DNA from: JBBRQP01 sp038226175
Lineage (GTDB): Bacteria; Cyanobacteriota; Cyanobacteriia; Gloeobacterales; Anthocerotibacteraceae
Direction: 5' to 3'
Assembly: GCA_038226175.1 (NCBI GenBank)
Contig: JBBRQP010000006.1
Span: forward strand, 5,082-69,081
DNA: 64,000 bases
This document shows, in pieces, positions 18,648 through 28,278 of the stretch. The first letter of the stretch is position 1, and every line of letters begins with the position of its first letter. Both the position numbers and the translations under genes were made by a program. The notes below the pieces were generated by a model. The model worked only from the letters and a program-made list of their open reading frames with translations, did no database searches and was not told where the DNA came from.

Positions 18648-20420
18648 ATGACCAGTCCTGCTCTATCCAAACATCTAGCCCATAATAGCGGTATCAAATT
18701 ATTATCCCAAGCCTTGCAACAGGTCTTAGACCGTCCTTGGCTGACCCTAGTTATAGTTACCTATCTAGTTTTAGCTTGGGTTAGTTGGGGCAAACTTGGC
18801 GATCCGATCATTGATATCGGTCACGAAGTAGAAATCCCACGCCGTTTGCTGATGGGACAGGTACTCTATCGCGATATCCAAATCGCCTATGGCCCGTTTC
18901 CTTACTACCTCCACGCCCTTGCCCTCAAAGTTTTTGGTCAGCATCTAGAAGTTTTTTATATCACTGGTTTGTTGGTGAGCTTTACTTTGGTAGGGCTAGT
19001 CTTTCGTTTGGGTCAGGTGCTCACCAATCAGGTTTGGGCAGCTTTGATGGCCTTGGCTGTTGTAGGTTACGGAGTATTTGTTCCGGGTTTATATAACTTT
19101 GTTTTGCCTTACAGTTATGGCTGCACCTATGGCATGGTTTTTGGGTTAGGAGCGATTGTGTTGCTCTGGCATTACACCCGCGAACTGCATCTAGGCTGGT
19201 TGCTGCTCAGTGGTTTGAGTGTGACGCTCGCACTATTGTCCAAACCAGAATATGGTATGTCTGCGCTCGTAGCAGTCTGGATCGGCCTAAATCTTAGTCC
19301 GATGCAGCGTTGGCAAACACGGCTAAAACATAATGTGCTATGGCTGATGGTGGTGTTGGTGACAACTGGCGTACCTCTAGCTTTTTTGGCCGCTCAAAGC
19401 TCGTGGCAGACTCTTTATCAGTCGTTTTTTCCGGTCGGTAAATTTGCCCTGCTCAACCGTAATTTACTATTTCGGACTTCGTGGCTGATGACGGTGAGTT
19501 CTTGGTGGACTAGTGCCAAAGTTGCCTTGCCTGATTTTCTATTTTTATTAGGTGCGATGACCCTCAGCCGCAAATTACCTTTACCGCAAACCCTACCTTG
19601 GCAGCCTGCGCTCAAATTTAGCTTAGGCACCCTGCTAGGTGGTCTAGGTCTATGGCTAGGGCAAACACTAGCCACACATCATGCGCCCCATTATTTACAC
19701 CCACTAGATCATCTGCAATGGACAATTCCCGTTATTGGCGTTTGGTTTTTGTTACAAATACGGGGCTTTAAGGGCGATATCCGGGGCATTCTTTTAGTAA
19801 CCCTGTTAGTTTATGCCGCACTCCTCAATGCCCGCTGGCTCTGGGATATTCGCGCCTATGGCCTTTATGCAACCCCAGTGGTGATCTTATTTTTGGTATT
19901 TTGTCATGATCTCGCAGGTCTTCTACGTTGGCGATTAGCTGCGGTGCTTTGGGCTGGACTCGTGATTGGCTTAGTAATGCGCACGGGCGAATTTCAGGCG
20001 TACCGTTGGGCAATTAGCTCGACCTATGGCACCATCTACACCAATGACCAACCTTTAGCGCAAGCATCCCAGCAAACTATTGAGCTCCTGGCAGCCCTAA
20101 AAGTTCGTACAGCACTCGTCTTACCCGAAGGTTCGCTGCTCAATTTCTTGAGTAATACGACCTCACCCAGCCGAGAAACCAACCTCATTCCGGGTATTCT
20201 CGCCACACCGCAAGAGGAGCATAATTTTGTAACCCAGATGCACGCCGATCCACCTCAGGCCATTGTTTTGGTTGATCCGCTGCTATTTGAGCAACAACTC
20301 TGGGGTTATAGCGGTTATGCCGCCTACAATCCGCTGGTCTCTACCTGGATCACCCAAGAGCATTATCTGGTCAATAGGTTTCCGATGTCTCTAGGCTCCA
20401 TCAGTATCTACGTCCCTTAA
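18648..20420 (+). CDS. Multi-pass GT-C-like membrane protein
   Basis: A 590-residue integral membrane protein with about ten or more hydrophobic segments between residues 35 and 455, then a soluble C-terminal region (about 460-590). The first loop after segment 1 contains the acidic pattern KLGDPIIDIGHEVEIPRRLL followed by QVLYRDIQIAYGPFPYYLHA, which fits the GT39/PMT-like layout of an acidic first periplasmic loop. Such enzymes take sugar from a polyprenyl-phosphate donor. The GT2 gene at 25344 could make that donor. The assignment is by topology and context, not by a confident family match. Confidence 0.6.
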   Translation: MTSPALSKHLAHNSGIKLLSQALQQVLDRPWLTLVIVTYLVLAWVSWGKLGDPIIDIGHEVEIPRRLLMGQVLYRDIQIAYGPFPYYLHALALKVFGQHLEVFYITGLLVSFTLVGLVFRLGQVLTNQVWAALMALAVVGYGVFVPGLYNFVLPYSYGCTYGMVFGLGAIVLLWHYTRELHLGWLLLSGLSVTLALLSKPEYGMSALVAVWIGLNLSPMQRWQTRLKHNVLWLMVVLVTTGVPLAFLAAQSSWQTLYQSFFPVGKFALLNRNLLFRTSWLMTVSSWWTSAKVALPDFLFLLGAMTLSRKLPLPQTLPWQPALKFSLGTLLGGLGLWLGQTLATHHAPHYLHPLDHLQWTIPVIGVWFLLQIRGFKGDIRGILLVTLLVYAALLNARWLWDIRAYGLYATPVVILFLVFCHDLAGLLRWRLAAVLWAGLVIGLVMRTGEFQAYRWAISSTYGTIYTNDQPLAQASQQTIELLAALKVRTALVLPEGSLLNFLSNTTSPSRETNLIPGILATPQEEHNFVTQMHADPPQAIVLVDPLLFEQQLWGYSGYAAYNPLVSTWITQEHYLVNRFPMSLGSISIYVP

Positions 20421-20454
20421 TTCCCCCCAACAACGACAAGGAAATAATTCGGTC

Positions 20455-23400
20455 ATGAATACCCCCGCGACTTACCTCAAGCATCTTACAGCTTGGGTCA
20501 CTTTAATGTGCCTGAGCTTGATGCCAGTTTTGGCACAATCTGGCACGCCGCAGTCTCTTTTTACTAGCCAGATTCCTGTCTCAGCTAATGCTAACTATCT
20601 CAATACCAATTACGAATTGGGCATGAAATTTCAAAGCGGACGGGCTGGTCAAATCACGGCGCTTCGCTACTGGAAATCTGTCGGAGATACGGGCAGTCAT
20701 TTAGGTAAAATCTGGGCTGTCGGTGGTGGTACCGCTCTAGCTACCGTGCTATTTACTAATGAGACGGCTTCTGGTTGGCAACAACAAACTCTGTCAATGC
20801 CACTTACGATCTCTGCCAATACTATTTATATTGTTTCGGTTAATACCACGGCCTATTATCCTGTAACTGTTGACGGGTTAACTAGTGCGGTAATCAATGG
20901 TGACCTAACATCAATTGCTGATGGTAATAACGGAGTCTATGATGCTCCGGGTAATTTTCCGGTAAGTAGTTATCAAGGTAGTAACTATTTTCGAGATGTC
21001 ATATTTGTTGCAGCCAGTACTAATGCAACACGGGTCAATGCCGGAGGTACTACTTACACCGATACCTTGGGTAATCTCTGGTTAGCGGATACAGGTTTTT
21101 TGGGCGGCAAAGCCTACACTACGACCAAACCTATTGCCAACACATCTAATCCGACTATTTATCAATCAGCACGCGGGTCTAAAACTTTTAGCTATCTCCT
21201 CAATGCCGCCAATGGTGCTTATACCCTTAATCTCCACTTTGCCGAATTTGCTTATAACAAAACTGGTCAACGTACTTTTAATGTGAGTGCTGAAGGTGTA
21301 CAAATTCTCAGTAATTTCGATATCATTGCTGCTGCTGGTGGCGCTAGAAAAGCAATTATTAAAACTTTTCCTGTCACAATTGATGACGGTAAATTAGACC
21401 TAAGTTTGAGTGGTGTTATTGACAGCGCGCGTCTGAGCGGGATCGAACTTATTCCTGTCGGGCTAAGTACACTTGCTAAGATCAGTGGTGATAACCAAAC
21501 CGTGACGGTTGGTCAAACCGCATCCTTAGGGGTTCAAGTTAATAATAGCTCTGGCATCCCCCAGCCCGGTGTAGTAGTCACCTTTGTGGTCACAGCTGGT
21601 GGTGGGACAGTCTCAGCGACGAGCGTCATAACCGATGCTAATGGTCAAGCTATTAGCCAACTCACCTTGGGTACTAGCGCAGGCACCAACACGGTAGCGG
21701 CGAGTGCTCCGGGCTTAGGCAATGTAACTTTTACGGCAACGGGGATTGCTGCCATACCAGCTAAGTTAGCCCTATCGCCTGCCACAGTGAGTACTAGCCC
21801 CGGTAGTAATGTTAGTTATCAAGTCAAAGTCCAAGACCAGTATGGCAATACCGTCACGAATGCCACCACTACGATTACCTTCACGGTAACTAGTAGCAGT
21901 GGTAGTTTTAGCCCTGCCCAAACGACGGCTGTGGCTGGCCTTGCTACGACTACTTTTGTGCCGAGTACTACGGGTACAGCCACTATTACTGCAACGGCAT
22001 CTAACTTGACTTCTGCCACATCAACGATCACCGCAGTCGCTGTTACCAATGCCACCCTACGTATCAATACGGGGGGCAATCTTTATACCGATACGCTCGG
22101 CGGTATTTGGTCGGTAGATACAGGGTTTACGGGTGGCAATACCTACAGCAATACGAATCCGATCACAAACACTAATAATCCGACGTTGTATCAATCTGAA
22201 CGCTGGGGTATCTTCAACTATGGTCTACCTGTCGCCAATGGTAGTTACACACTCAATTTGCACTTTGCCGAAATCTTTTTCACTACTGCTGGCAAACGTA
22301 TCTTTAATGTCAGTGCTGAGGGTAATCCTATTCTCAATAATTTTGATATTGTCGCCAGCGCAGGTGCGGGCAATACAGCTTTAATCCAAAGTTTCCCGAT
22401 AACCATCACTGATGGACAGCTCGACCTAGCCTTTACTGCCGTCGTAGATACCCCCAAAATCAGTGCTATTGAGTTGATCCCTAATGGTAGTGTGGCATCA
22501 ATCACGATCATCAGCGGCAACGCACAGACGAACAGTGCGGGCAGTACGTTAACCAGCCCCCTCGTAGTACAGGTCAAAAATAGTGCCGGAATTCCACAAA
22601 GTGGCATCACGGTGGTCTTTGCGCCGAGTAGCGGTTCGGTGGCTCCAGCAAGTGCTACGACCGATGCCAATGGTCAAGCTACGACCCAACTCACCCTAGG
22701 CACCAAGGTCGGCCTGACAACGATTAGTGCGACAGCAAGTAGCTTCGGTGGGGTTACCTTTAGTGCCACCGCAACTCCCGGTGCAGTTAGCAAGCTCATG
22801 CTCACCCCCGCTTCGAGCCGCACAATTCCTGGTCGCTCAATTACCTACCAAGCTAGTTTGAGCGATCAGTATGATAATCTCGTCACCAGTACAAGCAGTC
22901 CAATTAGTTTTGCTGTCAGCGGTGTGACCGGTGATTTTAGTCTGCCGAATCCTTTGACCCCGACGGCAGGCAGTGTGACACTTAGCTTCACTCCGACTAC
23001 AATTGGCACCGCCACCATTACCGCTTCAGCATCTGGAGTCAGCTCTGGGACTGCACAACTAGGTGTAAGCACCGCTAATCCAGTCGTCCTCGAAAACCAG
23101 CAACCCGGTACCACCGCTTGGAAAATCAATAACTGGGCTACCAACAACGAAATCGCAGGCTATGCCTCAGCCACCAGTGTCAACAAAGGCAGCTCCCTTG
23201 ATCTCAAAATTGCCCTAGCCAATACCGGAACCTACACCATTAATATCTACCGATTAGGCTACTACGGCGGTAATGGTGGACGGCTGATGTTGAGTACAGG
23301 CGTACTTAGTGGTCAGACGCAGCTGCCGTGTCAAGTGACCGATACAACAACGCAGCTTATTGAGTGCAACTGGAGCACGAGCTATACCCTTGCTGTGGGC

Positions 23401-24525
23401 AATACTTGGACCAGTGGTCTGTATCTTGCTAATCTCACCGACCAGGCGACGGGTAAACAATCGCAGATTTGGTTTGTGGTGCGTGATGATAGTCGGGCTT
23501 CGGATATTTTATTCCAGAGCGGTTTTAGTACTTACTTGGCCTACAACGAGTATGGCGGACTTGATAATGGCAGTTTTGTGCAACGCAGTTTGTATGGCTA
23601 CAGCAGTACTAATGGTCAACCAGCTTACAAAGTTTCCCTTGACCGCCCCTTTGCGCAAACGACTACCCGGCCTTTGGAATACAACAGCATCCTTTATTGG
23701 GAGCGCAATATGGCGCGCTGGTTGGAGTCACAGGGCTATGACGTAAGCTACGCCACAAGTCTGGATGTTCATACGACAGCGGGTTTGCTGCTGACGCACC
23801 GGACATTTCTCTCGGTTGGACATGACGAATATTGGTCACTCCAGATGCGTAATAACGTCGAAGCAGCGCGCGATGCGGGGATAAATTTGAGCTTCTTTTC
23901 GGGTAATACTGCTTATTGGCGGGTACGTTTTGAACCATCAAGTACAGGTCAAGACAATCGAGTGATGGTCGGCTACAAAGATGCCTACACGCTCGACCCG
24001 GTGTATCAAGCGGACGCGACCCAGGCCACCAATCGTTGGCGTGAATTGCCGACCAATCGTCCAGAAAATGCTTTGTTGGGCGTGATGTATGTCGGAGAAA
24101 ACAATAATTTATACGGAGGTTTTGACTTTGTCGTTAGCAATAGCAGTGATGCCTACTATGCGCATACCGGGCTAAAGGATGGCGATGTTTTCAGTAAATT
24201 GGTGGGTTACGAGTGGGATGCCGCTGTCGTCAATAGCGTCATACCTACAGGGCTAAATGTCTTGTCTCAGTCACTTGTTTACCCGACGGGCGTGGTGCCG
24301 GGTTATCCACTTACTACCACCCAAATTTCTAATGCTGCGCGTTATACCGCAGCGAGTGGGGCTAAAGTTTTTGCTGCAGGTTCAATTCAGTGGGTTTGGG
24401 GACTCGACAGTGATGGCGTCGCGCCTGCACGTACCGATGTGAGAGCCCAACAAATGACCGTCAATATCCTAGCTGACCAGGGGGCTAAGCCTAGCTTGCC
24501 TGACGCAACTTTATATATTCCCTAA
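20455..24525 (+). CDS. Giant secreted DUF4082/malectin/Ig/dimethylformamidase-like protein
   Basis: A 1356-residue exported protein. A signal peptide spans about 1-27 (ending PVLA). Domains in order: DUF4082 (about 33-187), malectin (about 192-335), two bacterial Ig-like domains (about 340-535), a second malectin (about 540-680), two more Ig-like domains (about 685-870), and a C-terminal region (about 880-1356) resembling the C-terminal domain of the N,N-dimethylformamidase large subunit. That last region carries SDILFQSGFSTYLAYNEYGG, LSVGHDEYWS and NLSFFSGNTAYWRVRFE. Malectin and Ig domains bind carbohydrate or build stalks. The C-terminal domain's role in this fusion is unknown; amidase activity on formamide is unlikely to be the main job. 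It sits 34 bp after the GT-C-like gene. Confidence 0.85.
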   Translation: MNTPATYLKHLTAWVTLMCLSLMPVLAQSGTPQSLFTSQIPVSANANYLNTNYELGMKFQSGRAGQITALRYWKSVGDTGSHLGKIWAVGGGTALATVLFTNETASGWQQQTLSMPLTISANTIYIVSVNTTAYYPVTVDGLTSAVINGDLTSIADGNNGVYDAPGNFPVSSYQGSNYFRDVIFVAASTNATRVNAGGTTYTDTLGNLWLADTGFLGGKAYTTTKPIANTSNPTIYQSARGSKTFSYLLNAANGAYTLNLHFAEFAYNKTGQRTFNVSAEGVQILSNFDIIAAAGGARKAIIKTFPVTIDDGKLDLSLSGVIDSARLSGIELIPVGLSTLAKISGDNQTVTVGQTASLGVQVNNSSGIPQPGVVVTFVVTAGGGTVSATSVITDANGQAISQLTLGTSAGTNTVAASAPGLGNVTFTATGIAAIPAKLALSPATVSTSPGSNVSYQVKVQDQYGNTVTNATTTITFTVTSSSGSFSPAQTTAVAGLATTTFVPSTTGTATITATASNLTSATSTITAVAVTNATLRINTGGNLYTDTLGGIWSVDTGFTGGNTYSNTNPITNTNNPTLYQSERWGIFNYGLPVANGSYTLNLHFAEIFFTTAGKRIFNVSAEGNPILNNFDIVASAGAGNTALIQSFPITITDGQLDLAFTAVVDTPKISAIELIPNGSVASITIISGNAQTNSAGSTLTSPLVVQVKNSAGIPQSGITVVFAPSSGSVAPASATTDANGQATTQLTLGTKVGLTTISATASSFGGVTFSATATPGAVSKLMLTPASSRTIPGRSITYQASLSDQYDNLVTSTSSPISFAVSGVTGDFSLPNPLTPTAGSVTLSFTPTTIGTATITASASGVSSGTAQLGVSTANPVVLENQQPGTTAWKINNWATNNEIAGYASATSVNKGSSLDLKIALANTGTYTINIYRLGYYGGNGGRLMLSTGVLSGQTQLPCQVTDTTTQLIECNWSTSYTLAVGNTWTSGLYLANLTDQATGKQSQIWFVVRDDSRASDILFQSGFSTYLAYNEYGGLDNGSFVQRSLYGYSSTNGQPAYKVSLDRPFAQTTTRPLEYNSILYWERNMARWLESQGYDVSYATSLDVHTTAGLLLTHRTFLSVGHDEYWSLQMRNNVEAARDAGINLSFFSGNTAYWRVRFEPSSTGQDNRVMVGYKDAYTLDPVYQADATQATNRWRELPTNRPENALLGVMYVGENNNLYGGFDFVVSNSSDAYYAHTGLKDGDVFSKLVGYEWDAAVVNSVIPTGLNVLSQSLVYPTGVVPGYPLTTTQISNAARYTAASGAKVFAAGSIQWVWGLDSDGVAPARTDVRAQQMTVNILADQGAKPSLPDATLYIP

Positions 24526-24537
24526 AGGAACATACAC

Positions 24538-25314
24538 ATGAACTTATTCTCAACAGCTTGGCGGCTGGGTTTACTGCTGTCTATTTTCAGTACTGTACAA
24601 GCTCAGACCAATGAAATCATGCATGGTTTACAGACTACAACCTCGCAAGTGATTCTCGAAAATCTTGATCTAAAAACTGGCAAGCTCTCCGATCAAGTTG
24701 CTCTTGATCTGACATCTGTAGCAAGATTCAAGAGTTTTTTAACTTTACCCGATGGCACCGTGATCTTGAGTCAAACGAATGTCGGCAAAATAACGGCTAA
24801 TCACCTACTTTTGGTAAACAGCTATAGACGCAGTGTACCGATTTTAGGATTAGGGTCAAAAGACACCCTCGAATCAATAGTTTCTAATCAAGGAATGTTG
24901 TTAGGACTGGTCGCTCAACGCGAGATCCCGCCCTTTCATTTGGTTAAAATCAATCCTCAAACTGGGCTAGCCCAATCCCTAGTAGGTTGGCAATTACCTA
25001 AAGACGACTATTTAGGGACATTAACACGTTGTGGTGATGGCACTATCTACGGCACAAGTTTACAACGCGAAGGCTTTACTCATCTTGTCCAATTTGACCT
25101 CAATACTCGACAGATACTTCCTCTAGTGCGCTTGCAGTGGGCAAATAAGCCGTTGAGTCATAACGTCCGTAGTCTTGCCTGTGCTCGTGACAGGCAACTT
25201 TATGTGACCGCTGATCCTGATTTCAGTGGTCATAACCATGTGTTCCAAGTTAATGCCGAAACCGGAGACCTCACTCCGTTTGCTGATATTACCTATGACC
25301 ACATCAATTTTTAA
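24538..25314 (+). CDS. Exported protein, beta-propeller-like, function unknown
   Basis: A 258-residue protein with a signal peptide (about 1-22, ending VQAQ). The mature part alternates short strands and loops with Asn/Gly/Thr-rich turns (for example LLGLVAQREIPPFHLVKINPQTG and RCGDGTIYGTS), which suggests propeller-like repeats, though no family was recognised. It follows the giant secreted protein by 12 bp and is probably exported with it. It might assist that protein, but nothing in the sequence shows this. Confidence 0.6.
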   Translation: MNLFSTAWRLGLLLSIFSTVQAQTNEIMHGLQTTTSQVILENLDLKTGKLSDQVALDLTSVARFKSFLTLPDGTVILSQTNVGKITANHLLLVNSYRRSVPILGLGSKDTLESIVSNQGMLLGLVAQREIPPFHLVKINPQTGLAQSLVGWQLPKDDYLGTLTRCGDGTIYGTSLQREGFTHLVQFDLNTRQILPLVRLQWANKPLSHNVRSLACARDRQLYVTADPDFSGHNHVFQVNAETGDLTPFADITYDHINF

Positions 25315-25343
25315 CCACATCACATCTTATTAGGAGAATCGCC

Positions 25344-26141
25344 ATGTATGCATCTACGACGACAGCACCCAAAACCGTGAGTATTGTAATTCCCTGTTTT
25401 AATGAATCGGAAGGTCTTGTCCATCTTCAGCAGGAGATAACCCCTATTTTGATGGATTTACGTCGTCATTATCAGGTAGAGTTAGTATTAGTGAATGACG
25501 GTAGTAGTGATGATACTTATCAAAAAATGCACACTATTTTTGGTAATCAAGCGGTGATCCTATCTCACCCAAAAAACCGAGGTATTTTTGCAGCAATGCG
25601 GACTGGCTTTGAAGGATCTAAGGGTGAGATCATTTGTACTTTAGATAGTGATTGTACATTTCATCCACGCAATTTAGCGGCATTACTCGACTTGATGCAA
25701 GATGATGTTGATGTGGTCTCCGGCTCCCATTATCATCCTCAAGGCCGCATCTTGAACGTTCCGGGATGGCGGATTTTCTTGAGTAAAACGCTCTCTTTGA
25801 TGTACAGCTTGGTTTTACAAACTAATTTGTATACGTACACAGGCTGCTTCCGGGCTTATCGCCGCGAAGTCCTTGAAAAAACTGTTGTCATCAACAATGG
25901 TTTTTTAGGAGTTGGTGAGGTGTTAATCGAAGCGCTGCTGCTAGGTTATCGGGTCGTCGAGTTGCCCACGGAGTTGAGTTGCCGACAGTTTGGTCAATCC
26001 AAAATGCGAATTTTGCAGGTCATCATCAGCCACCTTGATTATCTCAAAAGTCTAATAGGCCGTCGTTTCTTTGCATCCAAAGCCCGAAGAGCTGTGGTTT
26101 CACCCACCAATAAAAACACCAATACCCTAGGAGAAACTTAA
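25344..26141 (+). CDS. Polyprenyl-phosphate GT2 (DPM1/GtrB/ArnC-like)
   Basis: A 265-residue GT2 with VSIVIPCFNESEGLVHLQQEI, VLVNDGSSDDTYQKM, TLDSDCTFHPRNLAALL and TGCFRAYRREVLEK, the layout of dolichol- or undecaprenyl-phosphate sugar synthases. These enzymes transfer a sugar to polyprenyl phosphate at the cytoplasmic face. It has no clear C-terminal transmembrane pair, so it resembles soluble Dpm1 more than GtrB. It is directly followed by two SMR/EamA-type membrane proteins, which fits a synthase-plus-flippase arrangement. A strong ribosome site (TAGGAG) precedes the ATG. Confidence 0.85.
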   Translation: MYASTTTAPKTVSIVIPCFNESEGLVHLQQEITPILMDLRRHYQVELVLVNDGSSDDTYQKMHTIFGNQAVILSHPKNRGIFAAMRTGFEGSKGEIICTLDSDCTFHPRNLAALLDLMQDDVDVVSGSHYHPQGRILNVPGWRIFLSKTLSLMYSLVLQTNLYTYTGCFRAYRREVLEKTVVINNGFLGVGEVLIEALLLGYRVVELPTELSCRQFGQSKMRILQVIISHLDYLKSLIGRRFFASKARRAVVSPTNKNTNTLGET

Positions 26142-26143
26142 CT

Positions 26144-26554
26144 GTGAACCCTTTATCGCGTTACTTTTCCTACCTCGCTTTGTTCGCGAGTGTCATCTTC
26201 GGGTCAGCGGGACAACTGCTCCTCAAGTGGTCAGTGAGCGGTGCTCACAGCTTGGATTGGCTCTTTTTGCTCAAATTAGGCGGCTCCTTGGCGGTCTATG
26301 CGCTAGGCACAGTCAATTGGCTCCTAGCGCTGCGTTCGCTAAAGCTCAGTGTGGCCTATCCCTTAACGAGCCTCAATTACGTAGTCATTTTGGTGGGGTC
26401 GGTCTTCATTTTTAAGGAGACTATCACCTGGTGGCAATTGGGCGGCGTGGCGTTGATCTTCACGGGCGTACTCTCCATTGCCCTAGCCCATACCGAAGAA
26501 AAAGTCCCTGCCCCGTCCTTGGGACGACCTGCTCCCAATACTGGGCAGGAGTAA
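26144..26554 (+). CDS. Small SMR/EamA membrane protein (flippase-subunit-like)
   Basis: A 136-residue four-segment membrane protein of the SMR/EamA type. Segments run roughly 8-28, 36-58, 65-88 and 92-112. The third helix has SLNYVVILVGSVFIFKETITWWQ, matching the repeat end of EamA domains. Start is GTG at 26144, 2 bases after the GT2 stop, with TAGGAGA upstream. Together with the next gene it resembles ArnE/ArnF, the paired flippase for a polyprenyl-linked amino sugar. Pair membership and direction are inference. Confidence 0.75.
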   Translation: MNPLSRYFSYLALFASVIFGSAGQLLLKWSVSGAHSLDWLFLLKLGGSLAVYALGTVNWLLALRSLKLSVAYPLTSLNYVVILVGSVFIFKETITWWQLGGVALIFTGVLSIALAHTEEKVPAPSLGRPAPNTGQE

Positions 26555-26608
26555 TTAGCGTTATTCTCCCTAGTCGGGCAGAATATCTAATCCTATAGGA
26601 GAAAACCG

Positions 26609-26953
26609 ATGAATAATTTGCCTTGGTTGTTATTGTTGGGCGTAGTGCTTCTCGGAATTGTTGGTCAACTTACTTTGAAGTATGGCTTACAGCAAAATAA
26701 ATCAGCTTCTCTAGTAGTAATGCTGCGCTCCTGGCCGCTATGGGTTTGGTTTGTTTGCTATGTGGCAGCGACGGGTTTGTGGCTGATGGTATTGCGTGAA
26801 TTGCCCTTACATCAAGCCTTCCCAGCGTTGGGTTTGACCTATGGTTTGATTCCCTTGGCCTCAGCAGTTGTGCTCAAAGAACGGATCTTGTTTGGACAAT
26901 GGTGGGGTATTGCCCTGATCATTACGGGTGTGGCCTTGGTGGTGCAATCATGA
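26609..26953 (+). CDS. Small SMR/EamA membrane protein, second of the pair
   Basis: A 114-residue four-segment membrane protein of the same SMR/EamA type (segments about 4-24, 38-57, 66-86 and 94-112). AVVLKERILFGQWWGIALIITGVALV is the end helix pattern shared with the previous protein. It overlaps the next gene by ATGA and follows the other SMR gene by 54 bp. Two tandem SMR genes of different sequence usually form a heterodimer, so these likely act together, plausibly moving a lipid-linked sugar across the membrane. Confidence 0.75.
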   Translation: MNNLPWLLLLGVVLLGIVGQLTLKYGLQQNKSASLVVMLRSWPLWVWFVCYVAATGLWLMVLRELPLHQAFPALGLTYGLIPLASAVVLKERILFGQWWGIALIITGVALVVQS

Positions 26954-28251
26954 AAATCGGCATTGTCGGAACAGGTATTTTAGGTCTAGCGTTGGGCTAT
27001 TATCTACAACGCCGCGGTCATACGCCGCATTTTTTTGAACAGGCCGAGCAGATTGGTGGCTTGACGTGCGCTTTTGATTATGGGTCTTTTGTCTGGGATA
27101 AGTTTTATCATGTTGTCTTGCCCACCGATACCCATCTCATTGCTTGGTTTGAGGAACTAGGATTAGCTGATCAGTTGCGCTGGAAAACCACCGAGACGGG
27201 TTTTTATCACGGGCAAGATTTTTATCCGCTGAGTAATGGCCTCGATATGTTGCGGTTTCCGCTATTGAGTCCGGTGGACAAAGTGCGCATGGCAGCTGGC
27301 ATTCTCTATTGTCTCTATGTTGCCAAACCCGAGGCCTTATTTCTAATTTCGGCGCAAGATTGGCTGATCCGCTACTTCGGGGCGCGCAATTATGAGATCT
27401 TTTGGCGTCCTTTGTTACGCGCTAAGTTTGGCGGCTATGCCGAAAAAGTGGCGGCGATCTTTATCTGGGCGGCCTTGACTCGTTTGTATGGTGTGCGTTC
27501 TCTGGCGACCCAAAAGGAATCGATGGGCTATGTGCAAGGTGGTTATGACCGGGTGCTGACTACGCTCCAAAAAACTTTGAGCGATCAAGGCGCAGTCTTC
27601 CATCTCAAAACACCGATCACCGCGATCACGCCAGGTAATAGCCATTGTCAATTGACTTACGCTGAGAGCGAAAGCTCAAAACAAGAGCAATTTGACCACG
27701 TAGTTTTCACCGGGCCAACGCCGATTGCGCAGGCTCTGGTTCCAGATGCGCCCCTAGCCGTCGAGGTCACGCCTTATCTAGGGGTAGTCTGCTTGGTGCT
27801 TACTCTCAAGCAGCCCTTAACGCCGTTTTATATCCTCAATCTGGCGGATGAAACAATTCCGTTAACAGGCGTACTTGAGATGACAAATTTAGTTGACCGC
27901 GATCAGGAAACCCAAGGCTTATCTTTGGTCTATTTGTCCCGCTATGTGGACAGTCAAGATGCCTTATTTCTCAAATCTGACGCGGATATCTATCAGTTAT
28001 TGGTTGAGGACGGGTTGCTCAAACTCTTCCCTGACCTGAAGCCCGAACAAATCATCGGTTGGCATGTCCAACGCGCGCGCCATGTCCAGGCTCTACCGCT
28101 GGTGCGAACCGTCGCACCTAATCTCAAAGAACCCATCCCCGCGTTCCAACCACCGTTTCAAGTGCTCAATGCTTCTTTGCTGACCTGCGCCACGCTCAAT
28201 AACAATGAAGTCGTCGGTTTGGCTAAAGAAATTGCGGCAACCTTTCCCTAA
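26950..28251 (+). CDS. FAD/NAD(P)-dependent amine-oxidase-like protein
   Basis: A 433-residue flavoprotein. The N-terminus has the dinucleotide-binding GIVGTGILGLALGYYLQRRG and QIGGLTCAF; the C-terminal part has the substrate-domain stretch ending NNNEVVGLAKEIA. The family includes protoporphyrinogen-oxidase-like and UDP-galactopyranose-mutase-like enzymes, and relatives are often found in glycan clusters. The ATG at 26950 overlaps the upstream stop (ATGA); a longer in-frame start is less likely. It may modify a sugar nucleotide or lipid-linked sugar, but the substrate is unknown. Confidence 0.8.
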   Translation: MKIGIVGTGILGLALGYYLQRRGHTPHFFEQAEQIGGLTCAFDYGSFVWDKFYHVVLPTDTHLIAWFEELGLADQLRWKTTETGFYHGQDFYPLSNGLDMLRFPLLSPVDKVRMAAGILYCLYVAKPEALFLISAQDWLIRYFGARNYEIFWRPLLRAKFGGYAEKVAAIFIWAALTRLYGVRSLATQKESMGYVQGGYDRVLTTLQKTLSDQGAVFHLKTPITAITPGNSHCQLTYAESESSKQEQFDHVVFTGPTPIAQALVPDAPLAVEVTPYLGVVCLVLTLKQPLTPFYILNLADETIPLTGVLEMTNLVDRDQETQGLSLVYLSRYVDSQDALFLKSDADIYQLLVEDGLLKLFPDLKPEQIIGWHVQRARHVQALPLVRTVAPNLKEPIPAFQPPFQVLNASLLTCATLNNNEVVGLAKEIAATFP

Positions 28252-28278
28252 GCCCACTCACACAGGAATTTTTCTACA

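Noticed and set aside
21819..22670. Two long minus-strand open frames inside the giant secreted protein gene
   Set aside because: They are rich in Val/Ala/Leu from the antisense of Thr/Ser/Gly-rich Ig repeats and show no start signals or family similarity.
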